A DNA stretch of 64,000 nucleotides, taken from positions 992,001-1,056,000 of the forward strand of contig NZ_RJUO01000001.1 in assembly GCF_003752365.1 (NCBI RefSeq). Direction: 5' to 3'. Positions 16,091 to 25,092 of this stretch are shown in pieces. Within the stretch, counting starts at the first letter, position 1. Each line of letters starts with the position of its first letter. A program made the translations under genes and the position numbers. A model generated the notes under the pieces. The model was not told the DNA's origin. It ran no database searches and was given only the letters and a program-made list of their open reading frames with translations. The DNA comes from Frondihabitans sp. PhB188. Lineage in GTDB: Bacteria; Actinomycetota; Actinomycetes; Actinomycetales; Microbacteriaceae.

Positions 16091-17437
16091 ATGACAGCCC
16101 CCCTCACCTTCGGAATGTTCCAGACGATGGGGCTCTCGGGCTCGTGGCGTCTGCCCGACAACACGACGCCGGGCTTCCTGACCCTCGACTACTGGACGAC
16201 GCTCGCCAAGCGCAGCGAGGAGGCCGGCGTCGACTTCCTGTTCATCGCCGACGACTTCGGCTACCCGCTGATCGACGGCGAGGTGTCTCCGACCGCCGTC
16301 GAGCACGCCCTGCTCTTCCCGCGCGGCGACCCGTCGATGGTCATGTCGGCGATGGCCGCGGCGACCGAGAAGCTCGGCCTCGTCGTCACGATGTCGACGA
16401 GCGCCGACCGCCCGCCGGCACTGGCGCGCCGCATGGCGACGCTCGACCACGTGACGAACGGCCGCATCGGCTGGAACGTCGTGACCGGCGCCGGCCAGAA
16501 CGCGTCGGCGCGCCTGTTCGGCGAGCCGATGAAGGCGCACGACGACCGCTACGCGGCCGCGGAGGACTACCTGAAGCTCGCGATGACGCTGTGGGAGGGG
16601 TCGTGGGAGGACGGCGCCCTGAAGGTCGACCGCGCAGCCGGGGTCTACGCCGACGCTGCGATGGTCCACGAGATCCACTACGACGGCACGCACTTCCGCT
16701 CGGACGGCGTGTTCACCGTGCCGCCGTCGCCCCAGCGCACGCCGCTGCTCTTCCAGGCCGGCGCCTCGACGAAGGGCCGCGACGTCGCCGCCCGCTACGC
16801 CGAGGCGGTCTTCCTGGCCGCCGAGCCCGACGCGGTCCGCGAGCAGATCGCCGACATCCGGGCCCGAGCAGTGGCGGCCGGCCGGGAGCCCGACGCCATC
16901 AAGTTCCTGATCGCCGGCACCTACGTCGTGGCGCCCACGCACGACGAGGCCCTCGCCCTCCGCGAGACCGTGACCGCGTTCGTCACGACCGCCGACGCCG
17001 CCGTGCAGTACGCGTTCTTCACCGGCCTCGACCTGACGAAGATGGACCCGTCGAAGCCCCTGCAGTCGACGGCCAGCGAGCAGGGCCGCACCAACATCGA
17101 GCGCTTCACCGGCGAGGACGCCCCGACCGTCGGCGAGATCCTCGAGGAGTTCCGCGTGAACGGCGTGATGAGCCGTCCGTTCCTCGGCACGCCCGCAGAG
17201 GCCGTCGACCAGACGGTCGCGCTGATGGAGCACACCGGCGCCGACGGCGTGCTCGTGCAGCCCGGCCCGACCGGCGACTCGGCGTCGTTCTTCGAGCTCG
17301 TCGTGCCCGAGCTGAAGCGGCGCGGCCTGATGGAGGGCCCCGCCCAGGCGACGACCCTCCGCGAGAGACTGTTCCCCGCAGGATCCGCGCACCTGCCGCC
17401 GAGCCACCCCGGTCACGCGCTGCGCGTCGGCCGCTAG
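16091..17437 (+). CDS. NtaA/SnaA/DszA-type flavin-dependent monooxygenase (first copy)
   Basis: 448 residues, the usual size of this LLM (luciferase-like) subgroup, which uses FMNH2 and O2 supplied by a separate reductase. VDFLFIADDFGYP, the MATLDHVTNGRIGWNVVTG signature (here two adjacent motifs) and LFQAGASTKGRDVAARYAEAVF are characteristic. It opens the operon behind a perfect palindrome; a second, diverged copy is at 20021. Family members cleave C-N or C-S bonds of chelators, sulfur heterocycles and pristinamycin-type compounds. No flavin reductase gene is in the operon. Confidence 0.92.
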   Translation: MTAPLTFGMFQTMGLSGSWRLPDNTTPGFLTLDYWTTLAKRSEEAGVDFLFIADDFGYPLIDGEVSPTAVEHALLFPRGDPSMVMSAMAAATEKLGLVVTMSTSADRPPALARRMATLDHVTNGRIGWNVVTGAGQNASARLFGEPMKAHDDRYAAAEDYLKLAMTLWEGSWEDGALKVDRAAGVYADAAMVHEIHYDGTHFRSDGVFTVPPSPQRTPLLFQAGASTKGRDVAARYAEAVFLAAEPDAVREQIADIRARAVAAGREPDAIKFLIAGTYVVAPTHDEALALRETVTAFVTTADAAVQYAFFTGLDLTKMDPSKPLQSTASEQGRTNIERFTGEDAPTVGEILEEFRVNGVMSRPFLGTPAEAVDQTVALMEHTGADGVLVQPGPTGDSASFFELVVPELKRRGLMEGPAQATTLRERLFPAGSAHLPPSHPGHALRVGR

Positions 17438-17445
17438 GCCCGTCG

Positions 17446-18510
17446 ATGGAGTACCGCGACTACCTCCGCCTCGTGCCCAAGATCGAGCTGCACTGCCACA
17501 TCGTCTCGACGATCCGGCCCAAGCGGCTGCTCGGCTGGGCCGCCGAGCGGGGCGTCGCGCTGCCGGCCGACACCGCCGAGGCGCTGTTCGACTACGACGA
17601 CATCGTCGACTTCCTGGCGGTGTTCAACGCCGCGCACGAGGTGTTCCGCACCCGGGAGGACTTCGCGACGCTCGCCTACGAGGGCGTGGCCGACGCGGTC
17701 GCCGACGGCAACCTCTGCTATCGCGAGTACTTCGTGAACCCCGACAACTTCAGCCATCTCGGCCTCGGCTACACCGACGTCGTCGACGGGCTGATCGACG
17801 GGCTGCGCCGCGCCGAAGACGAGTTCGGGGTCGGCTTCGGGCTCGTTCCTGCGATCAACCGCTCGATGGGGATCGACGTCGCGATGGCCCTCGTCGAGTC
17901 GATGGCGGCCAACCCCCGGCCCGAGGTGCTGGGCCTCGGCCAGGACGACCTCCGCGCCGACGGGCAGGAGTCGCCGCTCGACTGGGCCGAGCCGTTCCGG
18001 CGGGCGCAGGAACTCGGGGTCCGCCTCACCGCTCACGTCGGAGAGCTCCCGTCGTCGAACGCCGCCTCGGTCGTCGAGTCGTGGGACGCCCTGGGGCTCG
18101 ACCGCGTCGACCACGGCTACCACGTCGCCGACGACGGGGCCCGCGTCGCCGAGGCCCGCGAGCGCGGGATCCCGTTCACCTGCACGCCGCGGTCGACGCA
18201 GTTCCTGTCGGGGTGGGCGCTCGACGCCGAGCACCCCATCGCCGCGATGATCCGCGCCGGCCTCCGGGTGACGCTCGCCACCGACGACCAGGTCTTCTTC
18301 CGCACGACCCTGCGCGAGGAGTTCGAGCACGTCGGCCTCGGCATGGGCTTCGGGCCCGACGTGATCGACGGCATCGTGCTCGACTCGATCGAGGCCACCT
18401 GGCTGCCCGAGGAGCGCAAGCGCGCCCTCCGCGCCGACTTCCGCCGCCAGCTGCGAGCGCTCCGCGGCGCCCTCGACTCCACCCCGTCTTCGACAGGAAC
18501 CGGCTCATGA
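17446..18510 (+). CDS. Adenosine-deaminase-like metal hydrolase
   Basis: 354 residues, TIM-barrel deaminase of the ADA/AMP deaminase family, which swaps an amino group on a purine-like ring for a keto group. ELHCHIVSTIRPKRLLG carries the HxH metal motif. TAHVGELPSS matches the HAGE motif with the catalytic Glu kept. DRVDHGYHV and LATDDQVFFRTTLREEF provide the remaining metal-site His and Asp-Asp. 'TDDQ' instead of 'TDDP' and 'HCHIVSTI' instead of 'HxHLEGTL' set it apart from ordinary adenosine deaminase, so another heterocycle is likely. It overlaps the next gene by ATGA. Confidence 0.85.
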   Translation: MEYRDYLRLVPKIELHCHIVSTIRPKRLLGWAAERGVALPADTAEALFDYDDIVDFLAVFNAAHEVFRTREDFATLAYEGVADAVADGNLCYREYFVNPDNFSHLGLGYTDVVDGLIDGLRRAEDEFGVGFGLVPAINRSMGIDVAMALVESMAANPRPEVLGLGQDDLRADGQESPLDWAEPFRRAQELGVRLTAHVGELPSSNAASVVESWDALGLDRVDHGYHVADDGARVAEARERGIPFTCTPRSTQFLSGWALDAEHPIAAMIRAGLRVTLATDDQVFFRTTLREEFEHVGLGMGFGPDVIDGIVLDSIEATWLPEERKRALRADFRRQLRALRGALDSTPSSTGTGS

Positions 18511-20021
18511 CCCTCTCCCTCGGCCCGCAGACGCGGCGCGACTCCCGCATCGACGCCTTCCTGGCGGCGTCGCCCCAGCGGCTGCTCATCGGCGGCACCT
18601 GGGTCGCCGCCGCATCGGGCGCCACCTTCGCCAGCCACGATCCCGCGACCGGCGAGCACCTCGCCGACTGCGCCCGCGCCGACTCGGCCGACGTCGACGC
18701 CGCGGTCTCCGCCGCGCGCACGGCCCTCACGTCGCCCGCGTGGAAGGGCATGACGCCCGCCGACCGCGGCGCGCTGCTCTGGCGCGTCGCCGACCTGCTC
18801 GAGGCGAACCTCGACCAGCTGGCGCAGCTCGAGACCCTCGACCAGGGCAAGGCCTGGGGCACCGCGCGGTTCGGCGAGATCCCCGCGGCGATCGCGCAGT
18901 TCCGCTACTACGCGGGCTACCCGACCAAGATCCTGGGCACCACGATCCCGTCGTCGCTGCGCAGGCAGGGCCCCGACAGGCAGGTGTTCGCCTACACGAC
19001 CCGCGAGCCGGTCGGAGTGGTCGCCGCGATCGTGCCGTGGAACTCGCCGCTGCTGATGGCCGCGATGAAGGTCGCCCCGGCGCTGGCCGCAGGCTGCACC
19101 GTCGTGCTGAAGCCGGCCGAGAACACGTCGCTGACGGCGATCCGCCTCGGCGAGCTGCTGGTCGAGGCGGGCGTGCCCGACGGCGTCGTCAACGTCGTCA
19201 CCGGCTACGGTCCGGAGGCGGGCCAGGCCCTGGCCGACCACCCCGACGTCGACAAGGTCGCCTTCACCGGCTCGACCGCCGTCGGAAAGCGCCTCGTCAC
19301 CGCGGCCAGCGGCAACCTGAAGCGGCTCACCCTCGAGCTCGGCGGCAAGAGCCCGGTCATCGTCATGGGCGACGCCGACCTCGACCGCACCGTGCCGGGG
19401 GTCGCCGCGGGCATCTTCGACAACGGCGGTCAGGTCTGCGTCGCCGGCAGCCGCGTCTACGCGCACCGCGACGTGTACGCGGAGCTCGTCGACCGCCTCG
19501 CCGCGCACAGCCGCACCCTCACGCTCGGGCACGGACTCGCCGAGGGCACCGACCTCGGCCCGCTGGTCAGCCGGGCGCAGTCCGACCGCGTCGAGCAGTT
19601 CGTGCGCGAGGCCGCGGGCGACGGCGTCGACGTCGTCTCGGGCGGAGAGCAGGAGGGCGACCTCTGCACGTTCTACCGGCCGACGGTGCTCACGGGCGTG
19701 ACGCAGAGCATGCGGATCATGCGCGAGGAGGTCTTCGGACCGGTCGTCACGGTGACCCCGTTCGACGAACCCGAGGAGGTGCTCGCCTGGGCGAACGACA
19801 GCTCGTACGGCCTCGCCGCGAGCGTCTGGACCGAGGGGCTGTCGAACGCGCACCGGATCTCGGAGGGCATCGACTCGGGAACCGTGTGGATCAACTGCCA
19901 CTCGTACTTCGGCCCCGAGCTGCCGAAGGGCGGCCACAAGGAGTCCGGCTGGGGCTACGAGAACGGCGCCAACGGCCTCGAGAACTACCTCGAGACCAAG
20001 ACCGTCGTCACGGTCTACTGA
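18507..20021 (+). CDS. NAD(P)-dependent aldehyde dehydrogenase
   Basis: 504 residues, the normal ALDH length. Cofactor motifs VPWNSPLLMA and FTGSTAVGKRL; general base Glu277 in LELGGKSP; catalytic Cys311 in GGQVCVAGSR. ESGWGYENGANGLENYLETK at the end is typical of betaine/4-aminobutyraldehyde-like ALDHs. It would oxidise an aldehyde intermediate of the operon to an acid. Coupled at both ends: ATGA with the deaminase-like gene and TGATG with the second monooxygenase. Confidence 0.93.
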   Translation: MTLSLGPQTRRDSRIDAFLAASPQRLLIGGTWVAAASGATFASHDPATGEHLADCARADSADVDAAVSAARTALTSPAWKGMTPADRGALLWRVADLLEANLDQLAQLETLDQGKAWGTARFGEIPAAIAQFRYYAGYPTKILGTTIPSSLRRQGPDRQVFAYTTREPVGVVAAIVPWNSPLLMAAMKVAPALAAGCTVVLKPAENTSLTAIRLGELLVEAGVPDGVVNVVTGYGPEAGQALADHPDVDKVAFTGSTAVGKRLVTAASGNLKRLTLELGGKSPVIVMGDADLDRTVPGVAAGIFDNGGQVCVAGSRVYAHRDVYAELVDRLAAHSRTLTLGHGLAEGTDLGPLVSRAQSDRVEQFVREAAGDGVDVVSGGEQEGDLCTFYRPTVLTGVTQSMRIMREEVFGPVVTVTPFDEPEEVLAWANDSSYGLAASVWTEGLSNAHRISEGIDSGTVWINCHSYFGPELPKGGHKESGWGYENGANGLENYLETKTVVTVY

Positions 20022-21397
20022 TGCCGAAGCAGATCAGCCTCGGGGTCTTCGAGATGATGAACCCGAACAACGGCATGCCGACGTGGACGCACCCGCTCGG
20101 CAAGGGCGACCGCTACGACAGCGTCGAGTACTGGGTCGAGGTCGCGCGGATGCTCGACGCCGCCGACGTCGACTTCCTGTTCTTCGCCGATACCTACGGC
20201 TACGCGACGATCGACGGCGCCATGCCCGACCTGGTCGCCGCGCACGGCATCCAGTTTCCGGGCTTCGACCCGATGCTGCTGATCTCGGCGCTCGCCCGCG
20301 AGACCGACCGTCTCGGCTTCGTGCTGACCTCGCCGACCACCGTCGAGCGGCCATACGCCACCGCGCGCCGGTTCGCGACGCTCGATCACTACACCGCCGG
20401 CCGCATCGGCTGGAACGTCGTCACCGGCAGCTCGCAGGCCACCACCGACGACCTGTTCGGCGTCGCCGACAGCGGGACGCACGACTCCCGGTACGACGTC
20501 GCCGACGAGTTCGTCGATGTCTGCCTCGAGCTGTGGGAAGGCGTCTGGGAAGACGACGCGCTCGTCCGCGACCCGTCGCGCAACCTGTTCGTCGACCCGG
20601 CCAAGCTCCACCCGATCGCGCACCGCGGCACGCACTTCGCATCCAGCGGCGTGTTCGCGATCCCGCCGGGGCCGCAGCGCTCCCCGGTGCTGTTCCAGGC
20701 CGGCACTTCCGCCCGCGGCCGCGCCTTCGCCGCCCGCAACGCCGAGGCCGTCCTGATCCAGGGGCAGTCCATCCCGAAGGCGCGGGAGCACGTCGACGAC
20801 ATCCGAGCCCAGGCCGTCGCCCACGGCCGCTCCCCCGACGACGTGAAGGTCGTCACCGGCGTCACGATCACCGTCGCGCCGACGCACGACGAGGCCGTCG
20901 CCCTGCGCACAGAGCTCGAGGGCCTCTACGCGGTCGAAGACGCAGCCGTGATCTTCGCGGGCTTCACCGGCGTCGACCTCTCGGCGTTCGACCCGTCCGA
21001 GCCGCTGACGGCGATCGCCTCCGACCAGGGCCAGACCCTCGTCGACCGCTTCGTGCGGCCCGGCCAGCCCGTCCCCACCGTCGGCGACGTGCTCGGCGAC
21101 TTCCGCCTGCGCGCCAACCGCGGCTTCCAGATCACCGGCGACCCCGCCGAGGTGGCCGACGAGCTCCAGGCCATCGTCGAGGGCACCGGCATCGACGGCA
21201 TCATGCTCGAGCCGACGTTCGGCGGGCCCGAGGCGTTCGAGGCCTTCATCGATCTCGTGCAGCCGATCCTGCGCGATCGCGGCCTGCTGCCGGCGACCCG
21301 CTCGGCCTCGGAGCCCACCCTCCGAGAGAGGGTCACGGGCGCAGGAACGCCGCACCTCCCGTCCGCCCACCCGGGCGCGCGCTTCCGCACCTTCTGA
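20021..21397 (+). CDS. NtaA/SnaA/DszA-type flavin-dependent monooxygenase (second copy)
   Basis: 458 residues, same subgroup as the product of 16091 (GRIGWNVVTGSSQATTDDLFG, VLFQAGTSARGRAFAARNAEAV) but clearly diverged, with a longer insert around residues 145-175. It starts at ATG 20021 whose A ends the ALDH TGA. Two such oxygenases in one operon suggest two successive oxygenations or two related substrates. The conserved tail LRERVTGAGTPHLPSAHPGA resembles LRERLFPAGSAHLPPSHPGH of the first copy, showing common descent. Confidence 0.92.
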   Translation: MPKQISLGVFEMMNPNNGMPTWTHPLGKGDRYDSVEYWVEVARMLDAADVDFLFFADTYGYATIDGAMPDLVAAHGIQFPGFDPMLLISALARETDRLGFVLTSPTTVERPYATARRFATLDHYTAGRIGWNVVTGSSQATTDDLFGVADSGTHDSRYDVADEFVDVCLELWEGVWEDDALVRDPSRNLFVDPAKLHPIAHRGTHFASSGVFAIPPGPQRSPVLFQAGTSARGRAFAARNAEAVLIQGQSIPKAREHVDDIRAQAVAHGRSPDDVKVVTGVTITVAPTHDEAVALRTELEGLYAVEDAAVIFAGFTGVDLSAFDPSEPLTAIASDQGQTLVDRFVRPGQPVPTVGDVLGDFRLRANRGFQITGDPAEVADELQAIVEGTGIDGIMLEPTFGGPEAFEAFIDLVQPILRDRGLLPATRSASEPTLRERVTGAGTPHLPSAHPGARFRTF

Positions 21398-21430
21398 TCG
21401 CCCCTTCGCCCCCTGCCAGAAAGGCACCCC

Positions 21431-21931
21431 ATGCAAGCCGAAGCCGTCGACGCGGTGATCCGCGGGCTCAAACGAGCCGGGATCAGCGTGGTCTGCTACC
21501 TGCCCGACTCGCTCTTCAAAGAGCTGTACCCGGCGCTCGACGCCGATCCCGACATCCGCACGATCCAGGTGACCAACGAGGGCGAGGGCGCGGCGATCGC
21601 CGGCGGGGTCTTCCTGTCGGGCAAGCGCGCCGTGCTCATCATGGAGAACTCGGGCCTGCGCGCCGCCGTCGAGCACCTGGCCCGGATGGGCCTCGGCGCC
21701 GGCATCCCCGTCGTCATGCTCATGAGCTACCGGGGCGACCTCGGCGAGAACAACTGGTGGGCCATCCCTCACGGCATCACGATGGAGCCGATCCTCGACG
21801 CGCTCCGCACGCCCTACCAGGTGATCCGCCACGCCGACGAGATCGAGCAGGCCATCGTCGACGCGTCGACCTGGTCGCACACCGCCTACTACCATTCCGC
21901 AGTCGCGCTGAGCGGGGAGATCGTCCGATGA
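21431..21931 (+). CDS. TPP-dependent decarboxylase, N-terminal (PYR) subunit, ComD-like
   Basis: 166 residues. It holds only the pyrimidine-binding half of a TPP enzyme: ISVVCYLPDSLFKELYPAL and TNEGEGAAIAGGVFLSG, where the Glu activates the thiamine ring. The closest relatives known to me are sulfopyruvate decarboxylase alpha (ComD) and the N-half of phosphonopyruvate decarboxylase. ATG 21431 has AAAGG upstream. It overlaps the C-half subunit by ATGA. It should decarboxylate a 2-oxo acid, but which one is unknown. Confidence 0.85.
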   Translation: MQAEAVDAVIRGLKRAGISVVCYLPDSLFKELYPALDADPDIRTIQVTNEGEGAAIAGGVFLSGKRAVLIMENSGLRAAVEHLARMGLGAGIPVVMLMSYRGDLGENNWWAIPHGITMEPILDALRTPYQVIRHADEIEQAIVDASTWSHTAYYHSAVALSGEIVR

Positions 21932-22578
21932 CCGAGACCACACCGTTCGTGAAGCCCGAGCACGGCACCATGAGCCGCTACGCGGCCATGGAGGCCCTGG
22001 GCCGGCGCCTCGACGACGCCCTCGTGATCCTCTCGCTCGGCGGCGCCGTCGACGAGTGGTACAGCGCCGCCCCGCACATGCGTGCCGCCAGCCTGTTCCA
22101 GCAGCAGCTCGGCTGCGTCACCGGCGAGGCCCTCGGCCTGGCCGTCGGGCTGCCGCACCGCCGCATCGTGTCGCTCGACACCGACGGCGGCCTGCTGTTC
22201 AACCTCGGCATCATGGCCACCGTCGCCAACGAGCAGCCGGCGAACCTCTTCATCGTCGTCTGGGACAACGAGCAGTACCAGTCCATCGGCGGGCCCAAGA
22301 CGCACACCGCTTCGGGCCGCGTCGACCTCGCGGCGATCGCCCGCGGCTGCGGCATCGCCAACGCCTTCACCGTCGACACCCTGGACGAGTTCGACGCCCA
22401 CTGCGCCGCCGGCCTCGCCGCGACGGAGCCGTACCTGCTGGTCGCCAAGACCGACGGCATCCTCGAGCCCGGTATCAAGCGCAAGCACTCCGACGGCCGG
22501 GAAGACAAGTACATCTTCGTCCGCCACGTCGAGGAGACCGAGGGCATCGTCATCATGGGCCCGAGCGAGCACAACTGA
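21928..22578 (+). CDS. TPP-dependent decarboxylase, C-terminal (PP) subunit, ComE-like
   Basis: 216 residues with the diphosphate-binding motif of TPP enzymes (DTDGGLLFNLGIMATVAN through WDNEQY). It complements the PYR subunit encoded just upstream to make an alpha/beta decarboxylase of the sulfopyruvate or phosphonopyruvate type. The product aldehyde could feed the ALDH at 18507 (inference). The last part, HSDGREDKYIFVRHVEE, is not part of the core fold. Linked by ATGA upstream and TGATG downstream. Confidence 0.85.
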   Translation: MTETTPFVKPEHGTMSRYAAMEALGRRLDDALVILSLGGAVDEWYSAAPHMRAASLFQQQLGCVTGEALGLAVGLPHRRIVSLDTDGGLLFNLGIMATVANEQPANLFIVVWDNEQYQSIGGPKTHTASGRVDLAAIARGCGIANAFTVDTLDEFDAHCAAGLAATEPYLLVAKTDGILEPGIKRKHSDGREDKYIFVRHVEETEGIVIMGPSEHN

Positions 22579-24125
22579 TGGCGGCGGTCGGCTACGACTT
22601 CGTGATCGTCGGCGGCGGCGCCGCGGGCTGCGTGCTGGCGAACAGGCTCTCCGCCGACCCGGCGGCGACCGTGCTCCTGATCGAGGCCGGGCCGACCGAC
22701 GCCGGCGTGCCGGAGATCCGCGACGCCTCCCGGTGGGTGTCGCTGCTCGGCTCCGAGTACGACTGGGGCTACGAGTACGAGCCGACCCCCGACGTCGCAG
22801 GCCGGAGCATCGCGATCCCACGCGGGCGCGTGCTCGGCGGCTCGTCGAGCATCAACGCGATGCTCTGGTACCGAGGCCACCCCGACGACTACGACGCGTG
22901 GGAGGCGTCGGGCGCCACGGGGTGGAGCTGGGCGACCATGCTCCCCGCGTTCCGCGCGAGCGAGGACTGGGAGGGCGGCGCCGACGCCTTCCGCGGAGCC
23001 GGCGGCCCGATGAGGATCGAGACGTCGAGAGACCCGCACCCGATCGCCGAGGCCATGCTCGCCGGAGCGCCCGAGATGGGCGTGCCGGTCGTCGCCGACC
23101 CCAACGGCGCCTCGAACGAGGGCGCGACGCTCGCGAACTTCAACGCCACGACCGAGGCCGACGGCACGATGAGCCGATGGAGCACCGTGCGCGGCTACCT
23201 CGACCCGGTGCGCCACCGGCCGAACCTCACGGTGCTCAACGACTCGACGGCGGTGCGCCTCGTGCTCGAGGGCGGGCGCTGCATCGGCGTGGTGCACACG
23301 ACGGCGGGCGAGGCGACCACCACGTTCGCGACCTCCGGCGTGGTGCTGGCGCTCGGCGCCATCGACACGCCCGCGCTGCTGCAGCGATCGGGGGTCGGGG
23401 GGCCCGAGTTCCTGCGCTCGCTGTCGATCGACGTGCTGCACGACCTGCCCGGAGTCGGCGAGAACTACCAGGACCACCCGCTCGTCTCGGGGATGAATGT
23501 CGCCTCGAGCGTGCCCCTCGGGCCGATGCGCGACAACGGCGGCGGCAGCATGATGAACTGGCGCTCGTCGCACGCCTCGGCAGGGCCCGACCTGCACGCG
23601 TTCATCGTGCAGGAGTCGCGGCCAGCGGCGGGGATCCACCAGGACCTCGACGGTGACGTGTTCGCCGTGTCGCCGGGCCTCATGCGCTCGGTCAGCCGCG
23701 GGCACGTGCGGGTGCGGTCGGCGTCGCCGTTCGAAGCACCCGAGGTGCAGCCGAACTTCCTGCGCGAGGGGGCCGACCTCGATCGCCTCGTCGAAGCGGT
23801 CGGCGGCGTGCTGGAGCTGCTCGGCACGGCGCCGTTCCGGGCGCTCGGCGCCCGGCCACTGGTCGACTTCGCGCCGGGAGACCGGTCGGCCGTCGTGGAC
23901 TTCATCCGGCACGGCGTCGACACGTTCTTCCACTCGTGCGGCACCGCGCGGATGGGCACCGACGAGCTCGCCGTCGTCGACCCGGCCTCGCTGCGGGTGC
24001 GCGGGCTCGACGGGCTGTGGGTGGCGGACGCCAGCGTGATCCCGGTGATCCCGACGAGCAACACGCAGGCGCCGGTCATCGCCATCGCCGAGCGGGCCGC
24101 CGCGCTCATCGCCGCCGCGGTCTGA
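22578..24125 (+). CDS. GMC family FAD-dependent oxidoreductase
   Basis: 515 residues. FAD-binding VIVGGGAAGCVLANRLS at the N-terminus, GMC signature GRVLGGSSSINAMLWYRG near 80-98, and the C-terminal HSCGTARMG active-site histidine with NTQAPVIAIAERAA. These enzymes oxidise primary alcohols such as choline or aromatic alcohols to aldehydes. In this operon it could make the aldehyde for the ALDH. Start ATG overlaps the preceding stop (TGATG). It is the last gene of the operon; a large palindrome follows. Confidence 0.92.
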   Translation: MAAVGYDFVIVGGGAAGCVLANRLSADPAATVLLIEAGPTDAGVPEIRDASRWVSLLGSEYDWGYEYEPTPDVAGRSIAIPRGRVLGGSSSINAMLWYRGHPDDYDAWEASGATGWSWATMLPAFRASEDWEGGADAFRGAGGPMRIETSRDPHPIAEAMLAGAPEMGVPVVADPNGASNEGATLANFNATTEADGTMSRWSTVRGYLDPVRHRPNLTVLNDSTAVRLVLEGGRCIGVVHTTAGEATTTFATSGVVLALGAIDTPALLQRSGVGGPEFLRSLSIDVLHDLPGVGENYQDHPLVSGMNVASSVPLGPMRDNGGGSMMNWRSSHASAGPDLHAFIVQESRPAAGIHQDLDGDVFAVSPGLMRSVSRGHVRVRSASPFEAPEVQPNFLREGADLDRLVEAVGGVLELLGTAPFRALGARPLVDFAPGDRSAVVDFIRHGVDTFFHSCGTARMGTDELAVVDPASLRVRGLDGLWVADASVIPVIPTSNTQAPVIAIAERAAALIAAAV

Positions 24126-24144
24126 CGCCGTCGCTGCCTGCCGC

Positions 24145-24250
24145 GAGCACCGCACCACGATCGGGACTCGGCACCACTGCGGCTGAGCACCGCACCACGA
24201 TCGGGACTCGGCACCACGGGATTTCATGGTGCCTTGTCCCGATCGTGGTG
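24145..24250. repeat. Intergenic repeat, family B copies 2-4
   Basis: A 33-base unit is directly repeated at 24145-24177 and 24185-24217, and its core returns inverted at 24237-24250 (TCCCGATCGTGGTG). The last two make a stem with a nested GGCACCA/TGGTGCC pair. The same core forms the palindrome at 7435-7498. It lies downstream of the catabolic operon and may end its transcript. Confidence 0.9.
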
Positions 24251-24309
24251 CCGCGGCGGGCCGGGAGTCTGGCTCCGCGCTCTAAGCTGGCGGCGAGGGG
24301 GCACTGATC

Positions 24310-24972
24310 ATGCAGTACGCGGGGGAAGCCTGGGTCGAGCGGTTGCGCGCCGGGGTCGTGCCGCGCGCACGCGGAGTCGCGATCGCCGTCATCGTGCTCG
24401 TCGTCGCCGGCGTCGGGCTCACCGTGCTGGAGTGGTCGCACCCGCGCTTCCTCGCCGAGGCGACGACCGGCCGCGGCGGCTTCGCCTTCGTCATCGGCCC
24501 CCCGGGCATGGTCGTCGGAGGCACCGCCCTCGCAATCGCCTCCTGGTGGCGCCAGAGATCTGACCGCGTCATGATCGCGAGGATCCGAGGGGGCGCTGAT
24601 GGCACGAGCGGGGCGCCCGTGCTGTTCGTTCCGGTGGTGGCGAAGGGCCAGTTCCTGAGCGAGGATCTCCCCGCGCCCCGCCCGACGATCTGGACCGTCG
24701 ACGCCGCCGGGCTGCACGCGTGGACGCCGTCGGAGGCGAAGCCGGTGCTCGACCTGCCGTGGGAGACGATCACGGGCTTCGAGCTCGCGACCAATGACCG
24801 CGCGCCGGTGTACGGGCAGCGGATCGATTACGGGGTGCGGGTGCTGGGGGCGAAGCGGCCGATCGTGCTGGTTCCGCGGGCCGACCTCGGGCGACCGCTC
24901 GGAGCCGGCGCCTACCGCCTCGACGTGCTCAAGAGCCTGCTGCGGTCGTTCCAGGCGCAGCTCGGCGCCTGA
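24310..24972 (+). CDS. Hypothetical membrane protein with PH-like C-terminal domain
   Basis: 220 residues. Two hydrophobic segments near residues 22-42 and 59-80 anchor it. The rest (about 95-220) is cytoplasmic and strand-rich, with IWTVDAAGLHAWTP and LDLPWETITGFELA. This 'W..I..' pattern is often seen in bacterial PH-like/STY domains, but I cannot name the family. ATG 24310 has GAGGGG upstream. Confidence 0.6.
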   Translation: MQYAGEAWVERLRAGVVPRARGVAIAVIVLVVAGVGLTVLEWSHPRFLAEATTGRGGFAFVIGPPGMVVGGTALAIASWWRQRSDRVMIARIRGGADGTSGAPVLFVPVVAKGQFLSEDLPAPRPTIWTVDAAGLHAWTPSEAKPVLDLPWETITGFELATNDRAPVYGQRIDYGVRVLGAKRPIVLVPRADLGRPLGAGAYRLDVLKSLLRSFQAQLGA

Positions 24973-25092
24973 CACCCGCGGCGGCGGGATATCCGGCGGC
25001 GCGCCACGACCGGGGCGCAGGAACGTCCTGACGGGTACCACCTGTGCCCCTCGCCACGGCCGCCGCCCGCCCCGCGATACGGTTGTCGGACC

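Noticed and set aside
24145-24250. CRISPR-like direct repeats
   Set aside because: Only two direct copies with a 7-base spacer and one inverted copy; no cas genes. It is a palindromic intergenic repeat.
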